Shown: positions 8,255-16,714 of the stretch, piece by piece
Numbering within the stretch: position 1 is the stretch's first letter
Layout of the letters: every line of letters starts with the position of its first letter
From: RI-283 sp964487925
Lineage (GTDB): Bacteria; Pseudomonadota; Gammaproteobacteria; SZUA-140
Direction of reading: 5' to 3'
NCBI GenBank assembly: GCA_964487925.1
Contig: CAZASZ010000011.1
Location: forward strand, 1-40,413
DNA length: 40,413 bases
The notes under the pieces: model-generated
The model's input: only the letters and a program-made list of their open reading frames with translations
What the model was told of the DNA's origin: nothing
Databases searched by the model: none
Position numbers and translations under genes: made by a program

Positions 8255-8737
8255 TCAGTCCGTTGATTTGAGCGGCTCGGGCCGGGTATTCCGATGTCCC
8301 GAGACCTCACGGGGACGCAGCTTGAGAGCGAGTTTGTCCAGCACGCCGTTGACGTATTTGTGACTGTCCTCAGCGGCGAAGATCTTGGCCTGCTCAACAG
8401 CCTCGTTAATGACAACTCTATAGGGCACGTCTGGGTGCAGCAGCATCTCGCAGCCCCCCATTCTCAGGACGGCTTTTTCGACAGGATCGACCTCGGCAAG
8501 GGGCCGATCGACGCACGTCGACAAGGCCTCGTCGATACGCACCTGATCGCTCAGTACATCACGGAACAGAGCTTCGAAGTAGGCCATATCGGCTCGCCCG
8601 TGAGGGTTCTCGCGGTAGAAATCCAAATCTACCCCCTCGGGGGGCTCACCAGCAATCTGCCATTCGTACAGGGCTTGAACAAGTAGACGCCTTGCGCCGG
8701 AACGCGATCGGCTCATACTTGAGACCTCTGGCGACAT
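8255..8737 (-). CDS. nusB: Transcription antitermination factor NusB
   Basis: NusB binds boxA RNA with NusE/S10 for rRNA antitermination. The sequence carries the family's N-terminal RSGARRLLVQALYEWQ, the central VDPVEKAVLRMGGCEML and the C-terminal KYVNGVLDKLA. Two starts are plausible. The ATG at 8737 has GAGG 5 nt upstream, inside the ribH stop region, suggesting coupling (160 residues). The ATG at 8716 also has GAGG 8 nt upstream and gives a 153-residue protein that aligns better with the usual NusB N terminus. It sits between ribH and thiL as in most gammaproteobacteria. Confidence 0.96.
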   Translation of the reverse strand: MSPEVSSMSRSRSGARRLLVQALYEWQIAGEPPEGVDLDFYRENPHGRADMAYFEALFRDVLSDQVRIDEALSTCVDRPLAEVDPVEKAVLRMGGCEMLLHPDVPYRVVINEAVEQAKIFAAEDSHKYVNGVLDKLALKLRPREVSGHRNTRPEPLKSTD

Positions 8738-8744
8738 TCCCGCC

Positions 8745-9221
8745 TCAAGCCCCGGTACCGAGTTTTCCGAGCAGGCTGACCATCTCTATGGCCGTCTCGG
8801 CGGCCTCAGCACCCTTGTTACCGGCCTTGGTCCCGGCGCGTTCGATAGCCTGCTCGATACTGTTGACGGTCAGAACCCCAAAGGCCACGGGCAGATCATA
8901 CTTCAGGCCCATGTCCGCCAGGCCGCGGGTACAGGTACCTGCAACATATTCGAAATGCGGTGTGCCGCCGCGGATCACGGCGCCTAAAGCGATGATTGCC
9001 TGGTACTGGCCGCTGGCGGCGAGCCGCTGCACAGCGAGCGGAATCTCGAAGGCGCCCGGGGTATGAACAATCGTGATCTTCTCCTCAGGAATACCCGCGC
9101 GGCGCAAGGTATCGAGCGCGCCATTGACAAGGTGGTCGACGATAAAGCGATTAAACCTGCCTGCAACGATGGCAAAACGGGCATCGGGTGCGCTCCGCTC
9201 CCCTTCGATGATATTTATCAT
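8745..9221 (-). CDS. ribH: 6,7-dimethyl-8-ribityllumazine synthase
   Basis: RibH condenses 5-amino-6-ribitylaminouracil with 3,4-dihydroxy-2-butanone 4-phosphate, the penultimate riboflavin step, as an icosahedral or pentameric assembly. The 158-residue protein has ARFAIVAGRFNRFI, the active-site VHTPGAFEIPLA, LGAVIRGGTPHFEYV (phosphate site and catalytic His) and FGVLTVNSIEQA. It lies 13 nt after the ribB-type gene, whose product supplies one of its substrates, and 7 nt before nusB. Confidence 0.98.
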   Translation of the reverse strand: MINIIEGERSAPDARFAIVAGRFNRFIVDHLVNGALDTLRRAGIPEEKITIVHTPGAFEIPLAVQRLAASGQYQAIIALGAVIRGGTPHFEYVAGTCTRGLADMGLKYDLPVAFGVLTVNSIEQAIERAGTKAGNKGAEAAETAIEMVSLLGKLGTGA

Positions 9222-9234
9222 GGCAATTCACTCC

Positions 9235-10359
9235 TCATTTGCATGTTGGTACGTATTCAACGACCTCAAGCCCATAACCTGAAAGTCCGTGGAGACGCAA
9301 TGGCGATCCTAGGACGCGCATCCGTCGGGCATTCAAGGCAACGAGGATTTGAGCGCCGACGCCATAGGTCTTAAGATACCCCAGAGCTTGTTCTTCAGCG
9401 TCCTCTTCCTGATCGATCGGGTCGGTGAACGACTTCAGCTCCCGCATCCGCCGGAGCAAGCCCTCCTCATCGTCCCCCATGCGCAAGACAACGACAACCC
9501 CGTGGCCCGCGTTCACGATTTCTTCCATCGCTGCCGGCAGAGTCCAGCGCCCGGCACGGGTAGGTAACGCAAAGGTATCGGCAATATGATCGGCCATATG
9601 CACCCGAACCGTCGTTGTCTCGCCCTCAGCCCAATCCCCATGGACAAGCGCGAAATGCATCCGGCCTCCTACCTGGTCACGGAAGGCATGCAACTCGAAC
9701 GGGCCGTAACGGGTGTCGAGCGGACAGCGACTCACGCATTCGACGGTGCGCTCGTTCTCAAGCCGATATCGAATCAAATCGGCGACCGTGCCCATCTTGA
9801 GCCCATGTTCGCGGGCAAAGACCTCGAGTTCGGGCCTTCTGGCCATGGTGCCGTCTTCATTGAGTATTTCGACGATAACGCTGGCCGGTTCAAAGCCCGC
9901 CAAGCGGGCCAGATCGCTGCCGGCCTCGGTATGTCCAGCACGGGTCAGAACCCCGCCGGCCTGGCTCATGAGCGGAAAAATATGACCAGGCTGCACGAGA
10001 TCTTCCGGCAAGGCATCGGCCGCGACAGCCTTGGTGATCGTCAAGGCGCGATCAGCCGCCGAGATCCCGGTCGTGATGCCCTTGGCGGCATCGATAGAGA
10101 GCGTAAAATTGGTGCCATGATGGGTGTCCGTATCCCCGACCATGAGCGGCAGATGCAGGGCCTCGCAACGATGTCGCGTCAAGGTCAGACAGATCAGGCC
10201 ACGCCCGAAGCGGGCCATAAAATTAATATCCTCGGGGCGAGCGCAACCCGCCGCCATGATCAAATCGCCCTCGTTTTCCCGGTCCTCGTCATCGAGCATG
10301 ACAATCATGCGTCCCTGCCGAATCTCTTCAATCAGTGTTTCAATACGATCAAATGACAT
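9235..10359 (-). CDS. ribB: 3,4-dihydroxy-2-butanone 4-phosphate synthase with degenerate GTP cyclohydrolase II-like domain
   Basis: The N-terminal half (about residues 1-200 of 374) is a complete RibB, converting ribulose 5-phosphate to the four-carbon riboflavin precursor. It has DDEDRENEGDLIMAA (metal ligand Glu), LTLTRHRC, HHGTNFTLSIDA and RAGHTEAGSDLARLAG. The C-terminal half aligns with RibA, but the region where RibA has three zinc cysteines (HSECLTGD...SLRCDCG in E. coli) reads HMADHIADTFALPTRAG. The RQEGRNIGL catalytic region reads RMGDDEEGL. It should therefore lack GTP cyclohydrolase II activity; such RibB-X hybrids are known in proteobacteria. The ATG at 10359 has AAGGA 7 nt upstream; a longer reading to 10386 would run into ribE. 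Confidence 0.93.
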   Translation of the reverse strand: MSFDRIETLIEEIRQGRMIVMLDDEDRENEGDLIMAAGCARPEDINFMARFGRGLICLTLTRHRCEALHLPLMVGDTDTHHGTNFTLSIDAAKGITTGISAADRALTITKAVAADALPEDLVQPGHIFPLMSQAGGVLTRAGHTEAGSDLARLAGFEPASVIVEILNEDGTMARRPELEVFAREHGLKMGTVADLIRYRLENERTVECVSRCPLDTRYGPFELHAFRDQVGGRMHFALVHGDWAEGETTTVRVHMADHIADTFALPTRAGRWTLPAAMEEIVNAGHGVVVVLRMGDDEEGLLRRMRELKSFTDPIDQEEDAEEQALGYLKTYGVGAQILVALNARRMRVLGSPLRLHGLSGYGLEVVEYVPTCK

Positions 10360-10369
10360 GCATATATCC

Positions 10370-11014
10370 TTAATCCAGTGCGCCAAAGGGTAATCCCGAC
10401 GCGTGCGCCTGTCGCTCCGGATGTGTAGGCTCTAGCAGGCGCTCCAGATACCGGGCGATGATGTCGACCTCGATATTCAAACAGCGACCCTCCGTCACTG
10501 CCGAAAGATGGGTTTTTTCCATCGTGTGCGGGATGATGTTGACTTCGAATTCAGCTCCTTCCACGGCGTTGACCGTCAGGCTGATCCCGTCAAGTGTCAC
10601 CGAGCCCTTGCTGGCGATATAGCGGGATAGTCCTTCCGGGACTAGGATCTTCAATACCTTGGAGTCGCCACGTGAATGGATCCCAACGATATGCCCGATG
10701 CCGTCAACGTGACCGCTGACGATATGTCCGCCAAGCCGCGTGCTCGGCAACAAAGCACGTTCGAGATTGACGGTGTGGCCAGCTATCAACTCGCCGCAGG
10801 TTGTACAGGCTAGGGTCTCGGCCGATACATCGAAGCTGAACACCTGATCGGCGATTTCGACCACGGTCAGGCAGACGCCATTGACCGCAATGCTGTCTCC
10901 GAGGACCACATCCTTCGGTTCAGGCAGGTCAGCGCGCACGGTCAACCGGGCATCGTGCTGATCCCGCTCGATTCGAACCACTTCGCCCACACACTCAACA
11001 AGCCCCGTAAACAC
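10370..11014 (-). CDS. ribE: Riboflavin synthase, alpha chain
   Basis: This enzyme dismutates two lumazine molecules into riboflavin. Two tandem lumazine-binding beta-barrel domains are visible: residues 1-90, with FTGLVECVGEV and DSIAVNGVCLTV, and 95-190, with GHIVSGHVDGIG and GSVTLDGISLTVN. I start it at the GTG at 11014, which has AAGGA 7 nt upstream and gives the family's typical first residues (M)FTGLVE. The GTG at 11032 lies inside ribD and has no Shine-Dalgarno. The protein is 214 residues, the normal length. It is flanked by ribD and ribB in the riboflavin operon. Confidence 0.97.
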   Translation of the reverse strand: MFTGLVECVGEVVRIERDQHDARLTVRADLPEPKDVVLGDSIAVNGVCLTVVEIADQVFSFDVSAETLACTTCGELIAGHTVNLERALLPSTRLGGHIVSGHVDGIGHIVGIHSRGDSKVLKILVPEGLSRYIASKGSVTLDGISLTVNAVEGAEFEVNIIPHTMEKTHLSAVTEGRCLNIEVDIIARYLERLLEPTHPERQAHASGLPFGALD

Positions 11015-11024
11015 AAACGTTTCC

Positions 11025-12149
11025 TTACTCACTCAAATTCGAAGACCCTACCGGGACCGCTACGATACGCCAGTCGTCACCTACGGCGCGGATCTCCTTG
11101 ATACACAGATCCTGTGCCTGATCTAGGCGTTCGATCATGGGCAGGCTCATCAAACCGCGGGCGCTGTCGCCAAGCAGCTTCGGGGCGACATAGAGCCAAA
11201 GCTCATCGACTAACCCTGCGCTCATCAAGGCTCCCGATAGGACAGGACCGGCCTCAACGAGCACCTCGTTGATCTCCAGTCGGGCCAGCGCCTCCAGCAT
11301 AGTCCGCAATTCAATCCGCCCGTCCACGGACGCCACTGGCAACAAGCTCACCTCCGTCCGCGACTGTAGGTAATCGGGAACAACGACACCCTGACCATGC
11401 ACGATAAGCGTCTTGCCCGGTAAGGAAAGCATCCGCGACGATTGGGGTATCCGCAATCCCGAGTCGAGAACGATCCGCCAGGGCGCCAACAGCGCCTCAG
11501 GGACATCGTCAGGATCGAGGCGTACCGTCAACGATGGGTCGTCAGCGATGGCTGTACCGACCCCGGTCAAAACCGCAGAGCTGCGCGCTCTCAGGCGATG
11601 CACATCCCGGCGCGCCGCCGCCGACGTGATCCACTTGCTCTCGCCGCTCGCAGTCGCGATACGACCATCCAGGGTCATCCCCATTTTGCAACGAAGGTAA
11701 GGCCGTCCGCGACGCTGACGCGAGATAAAACCTAAGTTGAGCGCCTCGGATTCAGTCGTCATGATGCCCGATCGAATCTCGATACCGGCCTCGACCAAAG
11801 CGGTGAGCCCACGACCTGCGACCCGCGGATCCGGGTCTTCCGCGGCCGCCACAACCCTGCCAACGCCAGCGGTGATCAAGGCATCCGTGCAGGGCGGCGT
11901 CCGGCCGTGGTGACAGCACGGTTCCAGGGTCACATAGACCGTTGCACCTCTAGCCTGGTCGCCCGCGGCTCGCAGAGCAAAGACCTCGGCATGAGGCTCA
12001 CCGGCAAATTGGTGCCAGCCTTCGCCGACGATCCGATCACCCTGGACGATGACACAACCTACGCGTGGGTTCGGATCGGTCGAACATTGCCCTCTTCCGG
12101 CAAGCTGAATCGCTCGGGACATGTAACGGACATCGTCTCGGTCAGGCAT
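11025..12149 (-). CDS. ribD: Bifunctional riboflavin deaminase/reductase
   Basis: RibD deaminates the pyrimidine product of GTP cyclohydrolase II and then reduces its ribosyl side chain. The deaminase domain (about 1-145) has PHAEVFAL and PCCHHGRTPPC, the zinc-binding CDA motif. The reductase domain (about 148-360) has RPYLRCKMGMTLDGRIA, SAVLTGVGTAIADDPSLTVR and LVEAGPVLSGALM. I use the ATG at 12149 (374 residues); a TTG at 12158 would overlap nrdR. It follows nrdR by only 5 nt. No FMN riboswitch could be seen in any of the short gaps of this operon. Confidence 0.97.
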   Translation of the reverse strand: MPDRDDVRYMSRAIQLAGRGQCSTDPNPRVGCVIVQGDRIVGEGWHQFAGEPHAEVFALRAAGDQARGATVYVTLEPCCHHGRTPPCTDALITAGVGRVVAAAEDPDPRVAGRGLTALVEAGIEIRSGIMTTESEALNLGFISRQRRGRPYLRCKMGMTLDGRIATASGESKWITSAAARRDVHRLRARSSAVLTGVGTAIADDPSLTVRLDPDDVPEALLAPWRIVLDSGLRIPQSSRMLSLPGKTLIVHGQGVVVPDYLQSRTEVSLLPVASVDGRIELRTMLEALARLEINEVLVEAGPVLSGALMSAGLVDELWLYVAPKLLGDSARGLMSLPMIERLDQAQDLCIKEIRAVGDDWRIVAVPVGSSNLSE

Positions 12150-12154
12150 TTCCG

Positions 12155-12652
12155 TCAATCGGCCCGCGGCGAGCCCGTGGCGGAATCACGATCGTTCACA
12201 GCACCTTGCTGAAGACGTTTAATCTCCTCCTGAAAAGCATTCAAGTCCTGGAAACGGTGATAGACCGAGGCAAAACGCACGTAGGCTACCTCGTCCAATT
12301 TCAACAGTTCGGCCATGGCCCATGCCCCAAGCTGACGTGAGTCGACCTCGCGTTCACCCAGTCCGTGCAGCCGCCGCTTAATACGGTCGATCGCTGACTC
12401 GATGGCCTCGCTATCCACAGGCCGCTTCTCGACCGAGATTTGAATTCCGTGGCGAAGCTTGTCCTCATTAAAGGGCTCGCGCCGGCCATCACTCTTGACG
12501 ACACGCGGGTAGACAAGCTCTGCAGACTCAAAAGTCGTAAAACGCTCCGCGCACTGCTGACATGCGCGCCGCCTGCGAATCACGCTCCCTTCACTGGCGA
12601 GACGTGAGTCGATGACCTTGGTGTCACTGGCAGCGCAAAATGGGCAGCGCAT
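12155..12652 (-). CDS. nrdR: Ribonucleotide reductase repressor NrdR
   Basis: NrdR is the nucleotide-sensing repressor of ribonucleotide reductase genes. Its 165 residues comprise an N-terminal zinc ribbon with Cys 3, 6, 31 and 34 (RCPFC ... RACQQC) and the ATP-cone domain (about 49-139, beginning RVVKSDGRREPFNEDKL). It lies 26 nt after glyA and just before ribD, its conserved proteobacterial position. No NrdR-box pair was recognised in this window, so its targets lie elsewhere. Confidence 0.98.
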   Translation of the reverse strand: MRCPFCAASDTKVIDSRLASEGSVIRRRRACQQCAERFTTFESAELVYPRVVKSDGRREPFNEDKLRHGIQISVEKRPVDSEAIESAIDRIKRRLHGLGEREVDSRQLGAWAMAELLKLDEVAYVRFASVYHRFQDLNAFQEEIKRLQQGAVNDRDSATGSPRAD

Positions 12653-12678
12653 GGGCTTATCGTCGGTCCAGCAGCCTA

Positions 12679-13938
12679 TCAGGCATCCGGATACACAGGG
12701 AGACGCTTGCAGATCGCTCCAACCTGCTCCCGAACACTGTCGACTACGGAATCATCACCCATGTTATCCAGAATGTCGCAGATCCAATCGGCGAGCAGGC
12801 GGACATCCTCTTCCTGAAAGCCGCGCGTGGTCACGGCTGGCGTACCGATTCGAATACCGCTGGTCACAAATGGTGAACGCGGATCATTCGGCACGCTGTT
12901 TTTGTTAACCGTGATATGGGCTGCACCGAGAGCGGCGTCGGCCTCCTTACCACTGATGCCCTTCTCTATAAGATCGACCAGGAAGAGGTGGTTGTCGGTA
13001 CCGCCGGATACGATGTTGTAACCGCGCTCCAACATGCGTGTAGCCATTGTCCTAGCATTATCCACAACGCGACGCTGATAATCCTTGAAGCCGGGATCCA
13101 TAGCCTCCTTGAAGGATACAGCCTTGGCGGCAATCACATGCATGAGCGGCCCACCTTGAGAGCCGGGGAATACCATCGAGTTGAGCTTCTTCTCGATTTC
13201 CGGATTAGACTTGGCCAGGATCAGGCCGCCGCGAGGACCTCGCAGGGTCTTGTGGGTCGTTGTCGTTGTGATATCGGCTATGCCGACTGGGCTCGGATAG
13301 CAGCCAGCAGCCACGAGACCCGCGACATGAGCCATATCTACAAACAGCAGAGCGCCAATACTGTCGGCAATCTCGCGAAAGGTCAGCCAGTCGACGATAC
13401 GGGAATAGGCGCTGAAACCGGCGACAATCATCTTAGGCCGGTATTCACGGGCAAGGGATTCGACACGCGCGTAATCGATCTCGCCGGTCTCGGGATCCAG
13501 GCCGTATTGGACAGCATTGAAAAGCTTGCCGGAGAAATTAACCTTGGCGCCGTGGGTCAGGTGTCCGCCATCTGACAGGCTCATGCCCAGAATGGTGTCG
13601 CCAGGCTCGAGCAGGGCCATATAGACAGCGGCGTTAGCCTGCGAGCCCGAGTGAGGCTGAACATTGGCGTAATCGGCAGAGAACAGCGCCTTGGCACGGT
13701 CGATCGCGAGTTCCTCGACGACATCGACGTTTTCACAGCCGCCATAATATCGCTTGTGTGGGTAACCTTCTGCGTACTTGTTGGTAAGCACCGAGCCTTG
13801 TGCTTCCATGATGCGGAGACTGGCATAGTTCTCGGAGGCGATAAGCTCTATGTGCTCTTCCTGGCGGCGCTCTTCGGCCTTGATCGCCGACCAGATCTCA
13901 TCGTCATAACCCTCAATCTTCATATCGCTCGTAAACAT
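12679..13938 (-). CDS. glyA: Serine hydroxymethyltransferase
   Basis: GlyA is a PLP enzyme that converts serine and THF to glycine and methylene-THF, the substrate of MetF. The 419-residue protein has the family N-terminal IELIASENYAS, TNKYAEGYPHKRYYGGCE, VQPHSGSQANAAVY and the PLP-lysine motif TTTTTHKTLRGPRGG. The ATG at 13938 has GGTGG close upstream. A GTG at 13959 would add a non-family N terminus. It heads the eight-gene run glyA-nrdR-ribD-ribE-ribB-ribH-nusB-thiL. Its upstream gap of about 170 nt is shared with the divergent rluE. Confidence 0.98.
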   Translation of the reverse strand: MFTSDMKIEGYDDEIWSAIKAEERRQEEHIELIASENYASLRIMEAQGSVLTNKYAEGYPHKRYYGGCENVDVVEELAIDRAKALFSADYANVQPHSGSQANAAVYMALLEPGDTILGMSLSDGGHLTHGAKVNFSGKLFNAVQYGLDPETGEIDYARVESLAREYRPKMIVAGFSAYSRIVDWLTFREIADSIGALLFVDMAHVAGLVAAGCYPSPVGIADITTTTTHKTLRGPRGGLILAKSNPEIEKKLNSMVFPGSQGGPLMHVIAAKAVSFKEAMDPGFKDYQRRVVDNARTMATRMLERGYNIVSGGTDNHLFLVDLIEKGISGKEADAALGAAHITVNKNSVPNDPRSPFVTSGIRIGTPAVTTRGFQEEDVRLLADWICDILDNMGDDSVVDSVREQVGAICKRLPVYPDA

Positions 13939-14021
13939 AGACCACCCAATCAAGTACACTTAAGACACGACACCGGGCGGGCGCCCCCACGGAACGCGCG
14001 CTCGATCACGAAAAGCCGCAT

Positions 14022-14050
14022 ATTCTACCTGATACTACGCCGCCTTGCAT
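14022..14050 (-). promoter_or_regulatory. Weak candidate sigma-70 promoter for glyA
   Basis: On the minus strand a TAGAAT -10 element (14022-14027) lies 17 nt downstream of ATGCAA (14045-14050), a poor -35. The transcript would have a leader of about 75 nt including a G/C-rich inverted repeat. The -10 is good and the -35 weak. Confidence 0.25.
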
Positions 14051-14109
14051 GATCTATAGGAATTTTCTTAACGTCGCCACATTGAGTGCGACCTCCACGC
14101 GCTGTTGAG

Positions 14110-14643
14110 ATGACTATTATGCTAATCCTGTTCAACAAACCGTTTGGTACGCTTTGTCAGTTCTCGGGTGAAGGACAGACGCTCGCCGACTTTATCGACG
14201 TCCCCGGAGTCTACCCCGCCGGGCGGCTCGACAAGGACAGCGAGGGCCTCCTGTTGCTAACCAATGACGGTCGTCTGCAACACCGAATCGCGCATCCGAC
14301 AAACAAGCAATGGAAGACCTATTGGGTCCAGGTCGAAGGCGTGCCATCTAGGGAATCTCTGGCACAGCTACAAGAAGGCGTTAAACTAAAAGACGGGTGG
14401 ACTCGGCCCGCTCGCGTCGAGGTCATGACGGAGCCCAATGCGCTGTGGCCCCGTGATCCGCCCATCCGTCACCGGGCGCAGATCCCGACAACTTGGCTTG
14501 CATTATCCCTCAGGGAAGGAAAAAACCGACAGGTCCGGCGCATGACAGCCGCGGTTGGACTCCCGACCCTCAGGCTCATCCGCTACTCCATCGCAGGTCA
14601 CACCCTCGATGGGCTAAAACCCGGGGAGTGGCGACAGATCTAA
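14110..14643 (+). CDS. rluE: 23S rRNA pseudouridine synthase, RluE family
   Basis: The 177-residue protein belongs to the RsuA/RluB/RluE branch of pseudouridine synthases. It begins with the catalytic domain (LILFNKPFGTLCQFS) without an S4 domain, as in RluE. It has the catalytic Asp motif GRLDKDSEGLLLLTNDG and the late motif LREGKNRQVRRMTAAVG. E. coli RluE modifies U2457 of 23S rRNA; the exact target here is inferred. The ATG at 14110 or 14119 is the likely start; an upstream GTG at 14086 is not supported by a Shine-Dalgarno. It is transcribed alone, divergent from glyA and convergent with the ankyrin lipoprotein gene. Confidence 0.9.
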   Translation: MTIMLILFNKPFGTLCQFSGEGQTLADFIDVPGVYPAGRLDKDSEGLLLLTNDGRLQHRIAHPTNKQWKTYWVQVEGVPSRESLAQLQEGVKLKDGWTRPARVEVMTEPNALWPRDPPIRHRAQIPTTWLALSLREGKNRQVRRMTAAVGLPTLRLIRYSIAGHTLDGLKPGEWRQI

Positions 14644-14650
14644 AATGGGC

Positions 14651-14664
14651 CGCCCCCTAGGGCG
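14651..14664. terminator. Short hairpin between converging genes, weak bidirectional terminator
   Basis: CGCCC (14651-14655) and GGGCG (14660-14664) form a 5-bp stem with a CCTA loop, between the rluE stop and the ankyrin gene stop and overlapping the latter. There is no real T-tract on the plus strand and only TTTT, about 8 nt beyond the stem, on the minus strand. Support is weak. Confidence 0.3.
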
Positions 14665-16588
14665 ATTTGGACCAAGTCTCGAGCAACGAAGCGACCTGAC
14701 CATATCCGTTCTTGCGCGCCACATCGGCCGCATTCTCGCCCCGATCGGTATGCAGGTAAAGCGTCGCGCCACGGTCCAATAGCAGACGGACCAGTTCGAG
14801 GTGCCCACCTCGCGCAGCGAAGATCAACGCCGAATTGCCGGAGCGTTGTTGCACGCGACCTGTCTCGAAACGATCGGGTTCCCCATCAACGGCATCGATA
14901 TCAGCACCGTGACCCAGCAAGTCCTCGGCCATTTTCAGATAGCCACTCTTCGCCGCCAACATCAAGGGCGTCGTACCATGCTCGTCGGCGATAGCGGGAT
15001 TGGCTTGGCCCGCCAATAAGCGTTGAACAGTCTTGAGATAACCCTGGGATGCTGACCAAAACAGGGCCGTACGTCCCTCATCATCCTGGATATCGGGATT
15101 CGCTCCGCCTTTAAGCAGTACATCGATCACGGGCTCATGACCACGCGACGCGGCTTCCAGCAAGGCCGCCCTTGAATAGCCCCCCTTAACGAGATTCGCG
15201 ACCGAGTAACCGTCGATTTCCGGTATTTCCGAGAGATCCGGGTCCAGTCCTTTTTCCAGCATCAGGGCGACAACCTGAGCCATACCATTGCGGGCCGCAA
15301 GCAGCCCCGGGGTTTCATTATCCCGATTGGGCAACTCCGGACGGGCGCCATGATTCAACAGGACTACGGCGGCATCGGCATGATCGAAGCGGATTGCGGC
15401 AATCAGTGGCGTATCGCCATGTGTCGCCCTGCGCGCCAGCTCACGATCAGCGGTGGTAACGTTCGATGTATCGATACGAGAATCACGCAGGCCCCAGGGT
15501 ATGTCATTGACCTCCGCACCGGCCTCTACGACCCGTTTTACAATTTCTGCATTCCCATAATAAGCCGCGCTCAATAGAGGAGTGACGCCGGTCAATGTAT
15601 CACGGTGGTTGGGATCGGCCGCCAGCGCCAGTAGCTCCTTGACCTTGCCGACGTCGTTAAGTTTGATGGCCTTAAGCAGCGCGCTCTCACGATCCAACAG
15701 TGCGTATGGGCTTTCATCACGAGCACCGTGACGACGCAGCTCTGAAACCAGCATGGCATAACCCCGTCTCTTGGCGATGGTCATGGCCGTCTCGCCACTT
15801 GCACGATTTATATTAGGCTTGGCGCCATGTTCGAGCAGCAGGCGCGCGATACGCACGCCCGCGGTCAACGATGCGCCATATTGCGCGGCGTACATGAGTG
15901 GCGTCTCCACGCCCAGGGATAGCACCTCATCTTGCGTATAAACATTGGCGTCGGCGCCTGCCTCGAGCAGCACCGAGACCACATCTGCATGACCAAAACG
16001 GATCGCGATCATCAGAGCCGTCTCACCAGCATCGTTGCGCTCATTGGCCCGAGCTCCGGCCGCAAGCAAGCGATCGACATGCCCAAGAAAACCCTTGCCT
16101 GCTGCAATCATTAAGGCTGTCGAACCATCCTCGGCATGCGCATTCACATCCGCACCCTGATCCAGAATCAGTCGCTGAATCTCATCGGATGACTCGCCCG
16201 AGGCTGCCATCACGGCGGTATACCCGAGGTCGTCCTGCAACTCCAAGTCAATCCCTTCGACCAACAACCGCCTTACAGTGTCCACCTGCCCATACCTCGC
16301 CGCAAGAATGAGCCTGAGCTGTTGCGAACCGGCATCATTCTGGTCGAAGTCCATGACCGTTGAGCCTTCGACATCATCCTCGTCCTGGTCGTTGGCGGAC
16401 TGGGATTCAGAACCAGAATCGGGCGCTGTTTCAGCATTCGTTGCCGCCGCGATCACCGGATCGTCCTCGACCGGGCTCGTAGCGCATCCGGCCATCGCGA
16501 CCAAGATCACGAACAGAACACCCTTCAAATACAGATTCGCCGCTGAAGCGGCGCGTAAATCAGCTTGCGATATATTTCGCGATTCCAT
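14657..16588 (-). CDS. Large ankyrin-repeat lipoprotein
   Basis: This 643-residue protein has a long N-region and a hydrophobic segment ending in the lipobox VAMAGC (Cys about residue 35). An acidic, low-complexity linker (about 45-90) follows, then ankyrin repeats to the end, roughly 12-14 of them, for example DGSTALMIAAGKG, GVTPLLSAAYYGN and HGTTPLMLAAKSG. Ala after the Cys predicts outer-membrane sorting. Two insertions break the repeat register, near the segments DDIPWGLRDSRI and LSEIPEIDGYSV. The ATG at 16588 follows GGGGGGAAGG. The role is unknown; a scaffold in the periplasm is inference. It is a larger relative of the lipoprotein at 2674-3447. Confidence 0.85.
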   Translation of the reverse strand: MESRNISQADLRAASAANLYLKGVLFVILVAMAGCATSPVEDDPVIAAATNAETAPDSGSESQSANDQDEDDVEGSTVMDFDQNDAGSQQLRLILAARYGQVDTVRRLLVEGIDLELQDDLGYTAVMAASGESSDEIQRLILDQGADVNAHAEDGSTALMIAAGKGFLGHVDRLLAAGARANERNDAGETALMIAIRFGHADVVSVLLEAGADANVYTQDEVLSLGVETPLMYAAQYGASLTAGVRIARLLLEHGAKPNINRASGETAMTIAKRRGYAMLVSELRRHGARDESPYALLDRESALLKAIKLNDVGKVKELLALAADPNHRDTLTGVTPLLSAAYYGNAEIVKRVVEAGAEVNDIPWGLRDSRIDTSNVTTADRELARRATHGDTPLIAAIRFDHADAAVVLLNHGARPELPNRDNETPGLLAARNGMAQVVALMLEKGLDPDLSEIPEIDGYSVANLVKGGYSRAALLEAASRGHEPVIDVLLKGGANPDIQDDEGRTALFWSASQGYLKTVQRLLAGQANPAIADEHGTTPLMLAAKSGYLKMAEDLLGHGADIDAVDGEPDRFETGRVQQRSGNSALIFAARGGHLELVRLLLDRGATLYLHTDRGENAADVARKNGYGQVASLLETWSKSP

Positions 16589-16714
16589 CCTTCCCCCCAA
16601 CCCGGAACACTGCCGGGCCTGTCAGTCTAGATTTTTAGGCATCGCATCGACATATCAATGCCCGGATATTCGGGAAAACTTAGACTGATTATACTGAAAT
16701 GCGTGTGCCATGCA

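Noticed and set aside
9586..10356. Plus-strand open frame opposite ribB
   Set aside because: Antisense to a gene with all catalytic motifs; composition is a mirror of the real frame.
9222..13960. FMN riboswitch in the riboflavin operon
   Set aside because: Gaps between genes are 5-26 nt, and no RFN-element sequence is seen upstream of ribB or glyA.
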